Positions 34,541 to 43,385 of a stretch of DNA of 64,000 nucleotides are shown in pieces. The notes below the pieces were generated by a model. The model was not told where the DNA came from. It ran no database searches and saw nothing but the letters and a program-made list of their open reading frames with translations. Where the stretch lies: NCBI RefSeq assembly GCF_000522985.1, contig NZ_CP007128.1:1782220-1846219 (forward strand), in the 5' to 3' direction. Source of the stretch: Gemmatirosa kalamazoonensis. Its GTDB lineage: Bacteria; Gemmatimonadota; Gemmatimonadetes; Gemmatimonadales; Gemmatimonadaceae. A program made the position numbers and the translations under genes. The stretch's first letter is position 1; every line of letters begins with the position of its first letter.

Positions 34541-35602
34541 TCACGCCGGCACTCGGTGCTCCCCCGTCGCGACGATCTCGTGCCGGCGGCCGTGCTTGCG
34601 CTCGTGACGGTCGCGCAGCGCGCGCAGCACGGTGCGGCCCGCGGCGAGCGCACCGAGCGGCAGGTACGCGTAGAACGTGTAGAAGCGCCACCAGATGAGC
34701 GACGCGCCGAAGATCCGACCCGGGATCGCGTGACGCAGCGTCGCGCCGAACGCCGCTTCCACGACGCCGCCGCCGCCGGGCGCCGGCGCGACGCCCGCGC
34801 CGTACTGCAGCGCGAGCGGCCACACGACGAGCGGCGCGAGCGACGCGAGCGTGAGTGGCATGTCGGTGTGCGCGCCGAAGACGAGCCCCGGCAGCACGCA
34901 CATGCGCGCGACGACGTGCAGCACCGACATCACGAGCGCGGCGGTCATCGCGCCGAGTCGCGCGCGCCGCACCGCATCGACGCTTCCGCGCAGCTGACGC
35001 AATGACCGCTGCACGCCGCGCCATCGGCCCGCGTGCAGCCCGATGGAGGCGGCCCACGGCGGCGGCGGGCCGTGCGCGTTGCGGCGCGAGAGCGCGAGCC
35101 CGAGCGCGCCGACGCCGATGACGAGCGCCGAGTAGCCGCCCACGAGCGCCAGCAGGCCGGCGAGCGCGGTACCCATGCCGCGGAACGTGAGCGCGAGCGC
35201 GATCGCCACGATCCCGAGCGAGAACATCTCGAGCAGGATCTCGGTGAACAGGATCAGCAGCCGGCCGAGCGGGTCGACGCGCGACTCCGCGAGCACGAGG
35301 TAGCGCGCCGGCTCGGCCCCCGAGCGCGACGGCGTGATCGAGGCCGCGAAGTCGCCGCCGAGCGACACGCGCACCGCGGCGCCGAAGCGGAGCGGGATGC
35401 GCAGCGCGTGCGCGCTGAGCTGGATCTTCCACGACCGGAACAGCACCTCGGCGACGAGCGCGCCGGCGCCGAGCAGGTGCGCGAGCGGCGGGAGCGTGAC
35501 GGTGGCCCCTTCCTCGGGCCACGTTCTCCAGACGATGAACGCCGACGCTCCGAGGGCGGCGGCGAAGGAGATCAGTGTGATGAACCAGCGGGTGCGCGAC
35601 AC
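34541..35602 (-). CDS. YbhN/UPF0104 family membrane protein (LPG synthase transmembrane-like)
   Basis: The product has 353 residues from a GTG start, with about seven to eight membrane helices. Blocks such as SLGGDFAASITPSRSGAEPARY, ILFTEILLEMFS and APAPGGGGVVEAAF match the lysylphosphatidylglycerol synthase-like membrane domain of the YbhN family. It lacks the soluble aminoacyltransferase part. Family members are linked to lipid flipping or glycolipid pathways. The start is not marked by a good ribosome site. Confidence 0.8.
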   Translation of the reverse strand: MSRTRWFITLISFAAALGASAFIVWRTWPEEGATVTLPPLAHLLGAGALVAEVLFRSWKIQLSAHALRIPLRFGAAVRVSLGGDFAASITPSRSGAEPARYLVLAESRVDPLGRLLILFTEILLEMFSLGIVAIALALTFRGMGTALAGLLALVGGYSALVIGVGALGLALSRRNAHGPPPPWAASIGLHAGRWRGVQRSLRQLRGSVDAVRRARLGAMTAALVMSVLHVVARMCVLPGLVFGAHTDMPLTLASLAPLVVWPLALQYGAGVAPAPGGGGVVEAAFGATLRHAIPGRIFGASLIWWRFYTFYAYLPLGALAAGRTVLRALRDRHERKHGRRHEIVATGEHRVPA

Positions 35603-35618
35603 CGGGGGGAACCTAATC

Positions 35619-35680
35619 GCTGCGTGGCTACGCGGCTGCGTGGCGCGTCGGAGGCCCACGCAGCCGCGCAGCCACGCAGC
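35619..35680. repeat. Hairpin of GCTGCGTGGC units
   Basis: The arms GCTGCGTGGCTACGCGGCTG and their near complement face each other across about 15 nt. It lies between two minus-strand genes and touches the Nudix stop codon. Confidence 0.8.
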
Positions 35681-36153
35681 TACTCGCTCCCGTCCAGCAG
35701 CGCCTCCAGCCGCCCCACCAGCTCCGCCTGCGCAGGGTTGAGCTTCGCGCGCGCGGTGTCGGGGTCGAACCACGCGCAGCGATCCACCTCGGGGAACGTG
35801 AGGAATCGCCCCGAGCCGCGCGGGTGCTCGGTGCGCATCACGTTGCTCGTCACCGTCGCCGGGTCGGCGTCGCCCTCCCACGCCCAGGCGTGGATCCGCT
35901 TGCCCGCCTTCTGCCGCACCTCGCCTAACGGAAGGAACGGCGGTACCGGGCGCACGCCGGTCTCCTCCTCGAACTCGCGGCACGCCGCGGCGAGCAGCTC
36001 CTCACCCGTGTCCACGCCGCCCTTCGGGATCGTCCACGCCCCGTCGTCGCGGTCGCGCCAGAACGGCCCGCCGGGATGCGCGAGGAACAGCTCGAGCCGG
36101 CCGTGAAGGCGGCGAAACAGCAGCAGACCTGCGCTGATCGTGGTGCGGGACAC
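35680..36153 (-). CDS. Nudix hydrolase
   Basis: The product has 157 residues from a GTG start. The Nudix box is complete: GGVDTGEE followed by REFEEETGV. Upstream, FLAHPGGPFWRDRDDGAWTI is typical of the DR1025/YfcD-like or NTP pyrophosphohydrolase group. It should hydrolyse a nucleoside diphosphate linked to another group; the substrate is unknown. An ATG further upstream reads through the adjacent hairpin repeat and is rejected. Confidence 0.88.
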   Translation of the reverse strand: MSRTTISAGLLLFRRLHGRLELFLAHPGGPFWRDRDDGAWTIPKGGVDTGEELLAAACREFEEETGVRPVPPFLPLGEVRQKAGKRIHAWAWEGDADPATVTSNVMRTEHPRGSGRFLTFPEVDRCAWFDPDTARAKLNPAQAELVGRLEALLDGSE

Positions 36154-36165
36154 GCGGGGCTCGAT

Positions 36166-36338
36166 GGGGCGGTTCCGGTACGGCGGCTCTGGTACGGCGG
36201 CTCTGGTACGGCGGCTCTGATACGACGGTTCCGGGACGGCGGGAAGGGGTGCGTCACCCCGCCTCACCGGAGCTGCCGCCTCACCGGAACCGCCGTACCA
36301 GAACCGTAGCGTCGGAACCGCCGTATCAGAACCGCCCC
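36166..36338. repeat. Long GGCGGTTC/GGCTCTG-unit inverted repeat
   Basis: The left arm (GGGGCGGTTCCGGTACGGCG and repeats of TACGGCGGCTCTG) faces a right arm of CCGCCGTATCAGAACCGCCC. The arms are tens of bases long around a short loop near 36245. The unit resembles the 71-bp arms that flank the S23 gene at 43969-44637. Confidence 0.82.
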
Positions 36339-36342
36339 ACCG

Positions 36343-37314
36343 TCAATGCGACCACGCGGTCGGGGTCCGGTCCCACCGGTGCGACCGCAGCGCGTCGCGC
36401 ACTCCGTTAGGCAGCCCGCGGCCGTCGCTCGCCGCGATGTTCGCGCGCACGTGGCGCGGGTTGCTCATGCCGGGGATGATGGTCGCGACGCGCGGCTCGG
36501 AGAGGATGAACCGCAGCGCCATCTCCGGCATCGTCATCCCCTTCGGCACGAGCGGGCGCAGCGCCTCCACGCGGTCCACCGTCGGGTGGAGGTTCTCGGG
36601 GACGAAGTACAGGTTGCGCCAGTCGCCTTCGGGCCACCGCGACTCCTTCGTCAGCGTGCCGGTGAGCGACCCCTCGTCGAACGGCACGCGCGCGATCACC
36701 GCGACGTCGAGCTCCGCGCACAGCGGGAACAGCTCGTCCTCCGGCGCCTGGTCGAAGACGTTGTAGATCACCTGCACCGCGTCGACGAGCCCCGTGCGCA
36801 GCGTCTCGACGACGTTCGTCGGCTCCCACCGGTTCACGCTCACGCCGACGCCGCCGATCAGCCGCTCGCGCTTCAGGTCGTCCATCGCGCGCTGCCACCG
36901 ATCATCGCGCGCCCACGCGTCGTCCCACACGTGGAACTGGAGCAGATCGACGCGTGGCAGGCCGAGGTTCTCGAGCGTCTTCTCGGCGTACGCGCGGATG
37001 TGGTCGGGCGGGAACACGTCGTCGAGCGGCACGCCGGGCCGCGCGGGCCACTGCTCGTTCTTCGGCGGGATCTTGCTCGCCGTGTAGAGCTGCTTGCCGG
37101 GGTGCCGCCTAACGAGCCGGCCGAGCAGCCGCTCGCTGCGGCCGGCCGCGTACGCCCACGCCGTGTCGAAGAAGTTGCAGCCGAGCCGCACGGCCTCGTC
37201 CAGCGCGTCCGACGCCCGCGTGTCGTCGGCCCCGCTCCAGGCCACCATCCCCCACATCCCGCAGCCGACCTCCGAGACGTCCCACCCGAGCCGGCCGAAG
37301 CGGCGGTAGTGCAT
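36343..37314 (-). CDS. Aldo/keto reductase
   Basis: The product has 323 residues, a full-length AKR. The catalytic tetrad is visible: Asp50 and Tyr55 (FFDTAWAY), Lys near 80 (ASKIPP), and His in LLQFHVWDD. The C-terminal NADPH-binding region includes IIPGMSNPRHVRANI. It should reduce aldehydes or ketones with NADPH in the cytoplasm; the substrate is unknown. Confidence 0.9.
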   Translation of the reverse strand: MHYRRFGRLGWDVSEVGCGMWGMVAWSGADDTRASDALDEAVRLGCNFFDTAWAYAAGRSERLLGRLVRRHPGKQLYTASKIPPKNEQWPARPGVPLDDVFPPDHIRAYAEKTLENLGLPRVDLLQFHVWDDAWARDDRWQRAMDDLKRERLIGGVGVSVNRWEPTNVVETLRTGLVDAVQVIYNVFDQAPEDELFPLCAELDVAVIARVPFDEGSLTGTLTKESRWPEGDWRNLYFVPENLHPTVDRVEALRPLVPKGMTMPEMALRFILSEPRVATIIPGMSNPRHVRANIAASDGRGLPNGVRDALRSHRWDRTPTAWSH

Positions 37315-37353
37315 CGGATCGCTCCATCAAAGGGAGCGTGCAAGCTAGCGGAG

Positions 37354-38025
37354 CTACCGCACGCGCCGCATGCGGAAGACCGACGTCATGCCGTTCGCCA
37401 GGTTCCGGTAGGTGCCGTCCAGCATGTCGCGCTCGGCATCGTAGCTGAGCACGAGGCTCTGCCCCTCGAGCGGCCACGAGAGCTGCTCGTTCCCCACGAC
37501 CCGCGCGGCCGTGATGCGGAGCGCGAGCTCACCGCTCGGCGTGAGCTCGCCGACGACGCGCTCCTCGAGCTGGCCGCCGAGGCGGAAGGAGAGCGTCATC
37601 CGGCCCGTCGCGCCGCTCCCGGTGCGCGCCACCCGCAGCTCGGCCGCGGAGAGGAGCAGGTCCTCGTCGGCGTTGGCCCAGGTGCCCATCATGCGGTCGA
37701 GCATCGCGCTCTCGCGATCCAGCCCGCTGTCCTCCTCGGCCGGCTCGGAGACCGGCGCGGGGGTCGGCGTGGCGGCGGGCCGACGGGGCGCCGCCGAGTC
37801 GGGGGCCGGGCTCACGGGCGCCGGGCGGGTGTCGTCGTCGGACACCGTGCTCGCGCCGGCGTTCGTCCAGCCGACGGTCATGAGCGCGATGCCGGTGATG
37901 GCGAGGACCACCTGGCGGAATCCCGACTTCAGGAGCGGGAACTCGATGCTGAACGCCTTGAGCCCGCCGCCGATGATCGCGGCGATGAGGCACGCGAGTC
38001 CGGCTTTCGCGAATAGATCGGCCAT
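37354..38025 (-). CDS. Membrane-anchored protein of unknown function
   Basis: The product has 223 residues. Two hydrophobic helices (about 5-22 and 35-55) are followed by a Pro/Ala/Ser linker (about 65-105) and a folded C-terminal domain of about 110 residues with beta-strand pattern (RMTLSFRLGGQLEERVVGEL and LVLSYDAERDMLDGTYRNL). The domain looks like a small beta-barrel or lipocalin-like unit, but no family was recognised. GGAGGG upstream supports the ATG at 38025. Confidence 0.6.
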   Translation of the reverse strand: MADLFAKAGLACLIAAIIGGGLKAFSIEFPLLKSGFRQVVLAITGIALMTVGWTNAGASTVSDDDTRPAPVSPAPDSAAPRRPAATPTPAPVSEPAEEDSGLDRESAMLDRMMGTWANADEDLLLSAAELRVARTGSGATGRMTLSFRLGGQLEERVVGELTPSGELALRITAARVVGNEQLSWPLEGQSLVLSYDAERDMLDGTYRNLANGMTSVFRMRRVR

Positions 38026-38167
38026 GGTCCTGGCCCTCCGTTCCCACCGTCTCGCCGCCGATGCCGGCGGCCGCGTCTGCCTAACGGATCGCGCCTCGTC
38101 GGCTACTGCGACCGGGAGCGTTCGTGTTCCGCTCACGGTGAGATACGCCAGGGCGGTGTGATTTCGA

Positions 38168-38929
38168 TCACGCGCGGCGGCGCATGGCCGGGCGGCGACG
38201 CACCGCGACGCCGACCACGGCCAGCCCCGTCGCCAGCAGCGCGACGGTCGACGGCTCGGGGACCGGCGAGGCCGGGAGGTTGACGGCGGCCCGCGATCCG
38301 AACGTGACGTCGTCGATGTCGAAGCCGAACGGCTCGCTGCCCGTGATGTAGAAGGCGAGCCCCGAGATGACGTTGTTGCCGCTCGCGTCGGCGAGCCCGA
38401 AGAACTCGAGGCCCGTCTGCGAGTTCGCCAGCGTGCCGAGCGGGTTGCCGTTCGCGTCGTACGCGGTGATCGACGTCCCGCCGACCGCGTTGAAGTAGCC
38501 GCCCTGGAGCCCCACGGCCGCCACGGGGTGGCTGAACAGCATGACGATCGGCCCGTTGTACTGCGGGCTGCCGCTCAGGACCGGCGCCGACGGCACGTCC
38601 GGGTCGCCAGAGATGTACGTGATCGTCGCCGTGTTCAGCGAGAGCGGTCCGCTGGGGTTGCCGGCGAGGGTCCGCACGGGACTTCCGACGACGCTCTGAC
38701 CGGTGAACGCGCCGGCGAAGCTGACGGTGACGTTCCCGATCCCCGGCACCCCGGTGAAGTCGTACACCGGGTTGACGTCGGAGATGTGACGGCCGGCCTC
38801 GTCGAACGTGATGGCGGTGGCGAGCGGCGTGAACGCGCCGGGCCCGAGCTTCACGAGCTGGGCGTGAGCGTTAGGCACCACGACGGCGGCGGCGATCGCG
38901 AGGAGGATGTGGCGGGTGTGCGGCAGCAT
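38168..38929 (-). CDS. PEP-CTERM sorting-signal protein
   Basis: The product has 253 residues. It has a signal peptide, a beta-rich body with an Asn/Gly-rich section (ITAYDANGNPLGTLANSQTG and GFDIDDVTFGS), and a C-terminal PEP-CTERM tail: VPEPSTVALLATGLAVVG then a basic cluster. Such proteins are usually sorted by an exosortase to the surface in exopolysaccharide-producing bacteria. No exosortase gene is in this window. A GGAGG site precedes the ATG at 38929. Confidence 0.88.
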   Translation of the reverse strand: MLPHTRHILLAIAAAVVVPNAHAQLVKLGPGAFTPLATAITFDEAGRHISDVNPVYDFTGVPGIGNVTVSFAGAFTGQSVVGSPVRTLAGNPSGPLSLNTATITYISGDPDVPSAPVLSGSPQYNGPIVMLFSHPVAAVGLQGGYFNAVGGTSITAYDANGNPLGTLANSQTGLEFFGLADASGNNVISGLAFYITGSEPFGFDIDDVTFGSRAAVNLPASPVPEPSTVALLATGLAVVGVAVRRRPAMRRRA

Positions 38930-39142
38930 CGGGCTGCCCTCCGGGTGAGAAGGGACATGAGGGAGGCGGGCGACTCGGCGCGAGTCGCTCGTGACACGAG
39001 GCGCCGTCGCGATCGTTCTCACCCCCGAGCGGCGCCGACAGGCTCGGCGGTGAACACCGGCATGGCCTCCGGGCGGCCTGACGGTCCGCGACGTGCGTCC
39101 GACGCGGGGCTCGACCCCGAACGCCGCGAGCCCCTGTCCGAC

Positions 39143-40933
39143 ATGCCCGAGCCCACGCCCGACGCGCTGCACCCCGACCCGGCCGCGCACGGTTATCCGC
39201 GCCCGCAACTCGCCCGCTCCGATTGGTGGTCCTTGAACGGCCGCTGGGAGTTCGCCCTCGACCCCGACGCGGCGTGGGGCGCGCCGGAGCAGGTCACCTT
39301 CGACCGCGAGATCGTCGTCCCGTTCGCCCCCGAGACGCCGGCGAGCGGCGTCGGCTTCACCGGCTTCTTCGTCGCCTGCTGGTACCGGCGCACGTTCGAG
39401 GCGCCACGCCTCGCCGCCGGCGAGCGGCTGCACCTGCACTTCGGCGCGCTCGACTACATCGCCACGGTGTGGGTGAACGGCGTGCTCGTCGCGCGGCACG
39501 AGGGGGGCTACTCGCCGTTCCACGCCGACATCACCGACGCGCTGCGCGACGGCCCGCAGGTCGTCGTCGTGCGGGCGGAGGACGACCCGCACGACCTCGC
39601 GAAGCCGCGCGGCAAGCAGGACTGGCAGCTCGAGCCGCACTCCATCTGGTACCCGCGGACGTCGGGCATCTGGCAGACGGTGTGGCTGGAGAAGGTCCCG
39701 GCGACGCACATCGCCGACCTGCGGTGGTCGTCGAGCCTCGAGCACTGGGAGATCGGGCTCGATCTGCTCGTCGCCGGCGAGCGGCGCGACGGCCTGCGGG
39801 TGAAGGTGCGACTCACCGCGAACGGCCGCGTCATCGCCGACGACACGTACGAGCTCCTCGGCGGCGAGGTGCACCGCCGCATCGCGCTCTCCGACCCGGG
39901 GATCGACGACTACCGCAACGAGCTGCTGTGGAGCCCCGACCGTCCCACGCTGATCGACGCCGAGCTGCAGCTGTGGGGCGGGCGCGGCGAGCGGCTCGAT
40001 CTCGTGGAGAGCTACTGCGCCATACGCCAGGTGGGCGTGCAGGGCGACCGCTTCCTGCTGAACGCGCGGCCGTACTACCTGCGCCTCGTGCTCGACCAGG
40101 GCTACTGGCGCGAGACGGGCCTGACGGCGCCGAGCGACGCGGCGCTGCGACGCGACGTCGTGCTCGCGAAGTCGCTCGGCTTCAACGGCGTGCGCAAGCA
40201 CCAGAAGATCGAGGACCCGCGCTTCCTGTACTGGGCGGACAAGCTCGGGCTCCTCGTGTGGGAGGAGATGCCGAGCGCGTACCGCTTCACGCGTCGCTCG
40301 ATCGAGCGGCTCACGCGGCAGTGGATGGAGGCGATGTCGCGCGACACGAGCCACCCGTGCATCGTCGCGTGGGTGCCGTTCAACGAGAGCTGGGGCGTGC
40401 CGGATCTGCCGACGATGCCGGAGCAGCGGCACTGGGTGGCGTCGCTGTACCATCTCACGAACACGCTCGACACGTCGCGGCCCGTGGTCGGCAACGACGG
40501 CTGGGAGAGCGTGGCGACGGACATCATGGCGATCCACGACTACGACCACCGTCCCGACCGGATCGCGAAGCGCTACCACTCGGACGAGGACCTGCCGCGC
40601 ATCCTGGAGCGCGAGCGGCCGGGCGGCCGGCGGCTCGTCGTCGAGGGCCACACGGAGCACACGAGCATCCCGGTGATGCTCACGGAGTTCGGTGGCATCG
40701 CGTACCACCCGGATCCCGACCGCACGTGGGGCTACTCGCGCACCGAGACGACCGAGGAGCTCGAGCAGCGCTACCGCGCCTTGCTCGACGTGGTGAATCG
40801 CGTGGGGCTGTTCGCGGGCTTCTGCTACACGCAGTTCACCGACACGTACCAGGAGGCGAACGGCCTGCTCACGATGGACCGGCAGCCGAAGCTGCCGCTC
40901 GACGTGGTGTGGCACGCGACGCGCGGCGAATGA
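39143..40933 (+). CDS. Glycoside hydrolase family 2 enzyme
   Basis: The product has 596 residues. An N-terminal jelly-roll sugar-binding domain (RSDWWSLNGRWEFALD, WYRRTFEAP, VWVNGVLVARHEGGYSPFHADI) and an Ig-like middle domain lead to the TIM barrel. The acid/base Glu415 is in FNESWG and the nucleophile Glu515 in LTEFGG. It fits GH2 beta-galactosidase, mannosidase or glucuronidase types; the exact sugar is unknown. No signal peptide was seen, so it is probably cytoplasmic. An in-frame ATG at 39062 is an alternative start. Confidence 0.9.
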   Translation: MPEPTPDALHPDPAAHGYPRPQLARSDWWSLNGRWEFALDPDAAWGAPEQVTFDREIVVPFAPETPASGVGFTGFFVACWYRRTFEAPRLAAGERLHLHFGALDYIATVWVNGVLVARHEGGYSPFHADITDALRDGPQVVVVRAEDDPHDLAKPRGKQDWQLEPHSIWYPRTSGIWQTVWLEKVPATHIADLRWSSSLEHWEIGLDLLVAGERRDGLRVKVRLTANGRVIADDTYELLGGEVHRRIALSDPGIDDYRNELLWSPDRPTLIDAELQLWGGRGERLDLVESYCAIRQVGVQGDRFLLNARPYYLRLVLDQGYWRETGLTAPSDAALRRDVVLAKSLGFNGVRKHQKIEDPRFLYWADKLGLLVWEEMPSAYRFTRRSIERLTRQWMEAMSRDTSHPCIVAWVPFNESWGVPDLPTMPEQRHWVASLYHLTNTLDTSRPVVGNDGWESVATDIMAIHDYDHRPDRIAKRYHSDEDLPRILERERPGGRRLVVEGHTEHTSIPVMLTEFGGIAYHPDPDRTWGYSRTETTEELEQRYRALLDVVNRVGLFAGFCYTQFTDTYQEANGLLTMDRQPKLPLDVVWHATRGE

Positions 40934-40949
40934 GGTGGCTGGCACGGCT

Positions 40950-41087
40950 CCACGTACGAGTTCTCGGGGGACTGAAGAAGGACTGAAGAGGGACTGAAGG
41001 AGGACCAACCACAACGTCTTTGTCGTTGGTCCTTCTTCAGTCCTCCTTCAGTCCTTCTTCAGTCCGACCACCACACGTACGTGGAGT
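40950..41087. repeat. Hairpin of GGACTGAA units
   Basis: GGGGGACTGAAGAAGGACTG units face CAGTCCTTCTTCAGTCC units across a GACGT...ACGTC-like loop (about 40966-41067). The outer flanks CCACGTACG and CGTACGTGG extend the pairing. It lies between the GH2 gene and the lipoprotein/NRAMP operon, on the same strand. Confidence 0.82.
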
Positions 41088-41138
41088 CCAGCCGGCCACA
41101 CCGGTCGCGACGGCACGGATCTCTCGGATACCGCTCGC

Positions 41139-41435
41139 ATGCGAGTGCCTCCTCCCCTCGGAGCGGCGGCCGCGCTCCTCGCGGCGTGCGGCGGCTCCGA
41201 TCCGAAGCAGACGCTCCAGAAGATCGATTCCGCCGCGGCGACGACGGCGCTCGTGTCGAGCGCGCTCGAGGCGCGCCACGTCTCGCAGCGGTACGCGCGC
41301 GCCACGCTGCGCGTGCTGCGCGACGAGATGAAGAAGGACGCCGCCGACGCGAAGTCGCCGGCCACGGTCCGCGCGCACGCCGACTCGGTGCGGCGCATCA
41401 TCGACCTCGCGCTCGCCGCGACGGAGTCGCGATGA
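41139..41435 (+). CDS. Small lipoprotein heading an NRAMP-like operon
   Basis: The product has 98 residues. The lipobox LLAAC is followed by a helical, charged mature part with no recognised domain. Its stop overlaps the ATG of the NRAMP-like gene (ATGA), so both should be on one transcript. It may assist metal uptake, but nothing in its sequence binds metal obviously. Confidence 0.6.
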   Translation: MRVPPPLGAAAALLAACGGSDPKQTLQKIDSAAATTALVSSALEARHVSQRYARATLRVLRDEMKKDAADAKSPATVRAHADSVRRIIDLALAATESR

Positions 41436-42649
41436 AGCGACTGATGGAGGTCGCCCTCGGCATGGTCACCGGCATCGGGGGCTTCCTCGAGGCCGGGTCG
41501 ATCGCCACCGCGGCGCAGGCGGGCGCGGACTTCGGCTACACGCTGCTGTGGGCCGTCGCGCTCGGAACGCTCTCGCTCATCGTCCTGCTCGAGATGTCGG
41601 GACGGCTCGCGCTCGTGAGCCAGCGCCCGCTCGCCGACGCGATCCGCGAGCGGTTCGGCATCAACTACTTCATCGTACCGCTCGTCATCGGGCTCGCGGT
41701 GAGCCTGCTCGTGCTCGCGTCGGAGCTCGGCGGCGTCGCGCTCGCGGTGGAGATGGTCACCGGGATCCCGTTCCGCTGGTGGGCGCTGCCGGTGGCGCTC
41801 GTCGGCTGGGCGCTGCTGTGGAAGGGAACGTTCGGGAAGCTGGAGAAGGGGACGGCGCTCCTCGGCCTCGTGTCGATCGCCATCGCGGTCGCGGCGAAAA
41901 AGCTGCACCCCGACTGGGGCGCCGTGGGCGCCGGGCTCGTGCCGACGGCGCCGCGCCACGAGCGCGCGCACTACTGGTTCCTCGCCGTCAGCATCGTCGG
42001 CGCGTCGATCAGCCCCTACCTCTACTACTTCTACTCGGCGGGGGTGATCGAGGAGAAGTGGGATCTCAGCTTCCTGAACACGAACCGCATCACGGCCGCG
42101 TTAGGCAACACGCTCGGCGGCGCGCTCGCCGGGGCGGTGCTCGTCGTCGCGGTGCTCGTGTTCAGCCCGCGCGGGATCCACGTCGACGCGATCCAGCAGC
42201 TCGGTGTCATGCTCACGCCGGCGCTCGGGCGCGTGGGGTTCGTGTGCATGGTCGGCGCGATCGGCGTGAACTGCTTCGGCGCGACCGTGGAGATCGCGCT
42301 CGCCTGCGCCTACCTGCTCGCGCAGGCGCTCGGCTGGGAGTGGTCGGAGGACGCGAAGCCGCGCGAGCACGCGCGCTTCAGCGTCACGTACACGGTCGCC
42401 ATCGTGCTCGCCGCGGTGCCGATCGCGCTCGGCGTCGACGTGCTGAAGCTCACGAACTTCTCGATGGCGCTCACCGCGGCGAGCCTGCCGGTGACGGTGC
42501 TGCCGCTGCTCGTGCTCATGAACGACCCGCGGCTCCTCCACAAGCACCGCAACGGCTGGCTCGGCAACCTCGCGATCGGCGCGATCGCCGTGATGTCGCT
42601 CGTGCTGCTCGTGGTGACGATCCCGCTCCAGATCCTCGGCGGAGGCTGA
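41432..42649 (+). CDS. NRAMP-family transporter with altered metal-binding motifs
   Basis: The product has 405 residues with about eleven membrane segments. The overall pattern is NRAMP: an early TM1 segment GIGGFLEAGSIATAAQAG and TM6 segment VGASISPYLYYFYSAG. In metal-transporting NRAMPs TM1 carries DPGN and TM6 MPH. Here they read EAGS and SPY, so the usual Mn/Fe-binding residues are missing. It could be a magnesium-type (NRMT-like) or non-metal carrier. It overlaps the lipoprotein gene by four bases and is followed by two PRC-barrel-like genes. Confidence 0.78.
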   Translation: MKRLMEVALGMVTGIGGFLEAGSIATAAQAGADFGYTLLWAVALGTLSLIVLLEMSGRLALVSQRPLADAIRERFGINYFIVPLVIGLAVSLLVLASELGGVALAVEMVTGIPFRWWALPVALVGWALLWKGTFGKLEKGTALLGLVSIAIAVAAKKLHPDWGAVGAGLVPTAPRHERAHYWFLAVSIVGASISPYLYYFYSAGVIEEKWDLSFLNTNRITAALGNTLGGALAGAVLVVAVLVFSPRGIHVDAIQQLGVMLTPALGRVGFVCMVGAIGVNCFGATVEIALACAYLLAQALGWEWSEDAKPREHARFSVTYTVAIVLAAVPIALGVDVLKLTNFSMALTAASLPVTVLPLLVLMNDPRLLHKHRNGWLGNLAIGAIAVMSLVLLVVTIPLQILGGG

Positions 42650-42650
42650 C

Positions 42651-43022
42651 GTGCTGCTCGTGCACGACCTGCTCGACAAGCTGCTGCGCGACAAGCACCG
42701 CCAGCCCATCGGGCGCGTGGACGGCGTCGCGCTCGAGCTGCGTGACGGCGAGCCGCCGCGCGTCACGGACGTGGTGCTGGGCGGCACGGTGCTCGCCTCG
42801 CGCCTCGGCGGGTGGGCGGCGCGGCTCGCGGCGGCGCTGCACCGGCGTGTCCGCGGCGGCGAGCCGACGCCGACGCGCATCGCCGTCGCGCAGCTCTCGC
42901 GCGACGGCGAGAGCTGGAAGGTGGACGACATCGACGGCCGTGACACGCCGGCACTCGCGTGGGAGCTGTGGCTGCGCACGCACGTCGTGGCGCGCGCGCC
43001 GCTCAAGGGTGGGGGCGAGTGA
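42651..43022 (+). CDS. PRC-barrel-like protein A
   Basis: The product has 123 residues from a GTG start, one base after the transporter stop. The N-terminal half matches the PRC-barrel pattern (HRQPIGRVDGVALELRDGE then VTDVVLGG). The C-terminal half holds a basic helix and a Trp-rich segment. PRC-barrels are small beta-barrels that often regulate or recruit partner proteins. It overlaps the next gene by one base (TGATG). Confidence 0.62.
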   Translation: MLLVHDLLDKLLRDKHRQPIGRVDGVALELRDGEPPRVTDVVLGGTVLASRLGGWAARLAAALHRRVRGGEPTPTRIAVAQLSRDGESWKVDDIDGRDTPALAWELWLRTHVVARAPLKGGGE

Positions 43023-43378
43023 TGGCGCGCGAGATCGCCCTCGAGCACCTGTTAGGCACCCGGGTCCACGACGCCGCCGGCGAGTCGCTCGGCCGGCTGC
43101 ACGAGGTCGTGGCGGAGCACGAGGGCGACGCGCTCGTCGTGCGCGCGTTCCTCGTCGGCCATCACGCGTTCGCGGAGCGGTTCGGCGGCGGGCCGCTCGT
43201 GCGCGCGCTCGCGAGGCTGCTGTCCGGCGGGCGCGGCGTGGAGGAGACGATCGTGCCGTGGGACGCGATGGATCTCTCCGATCCCGCGCGGCCGCGGTGC
43301 ACGCTCCGCCGCGACGAGGTGCGGCGGCTCACGGCGGAGCGCGAACGCAGCGCGGGAGGCGTTCCGACGGGGCGTTAG
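43022..43378 (+). CDS. PRC-barrel-like protein B
   Basis: The product has 118 residues. A PRC-barrel-like segment is visible (LGTRVHDAAGESLGRLHEVV then LVVRAFLVGHHA), followed by IVPWDAMDL. It resembles its upstream neighbour, so the two may be a paralogous or hetero-oligomeric pair acting on the transporter. The stop TAG lies in a GTTAGGC heptamer. The role is inferred from operon position only. Confidence 0.6.
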   Translation: MAREIALEHLLGTRVHDAAGESLGRLHEVVAEHEGDALVVRAFLVGHHAFAERFGGGPLVRALARLLSGGRGVEETIVPWDAMDLSDPARPRCTLRRDEVRRLTAERERSAGGVPTGR

Positions 43379-43385
43379 GCCCCGG

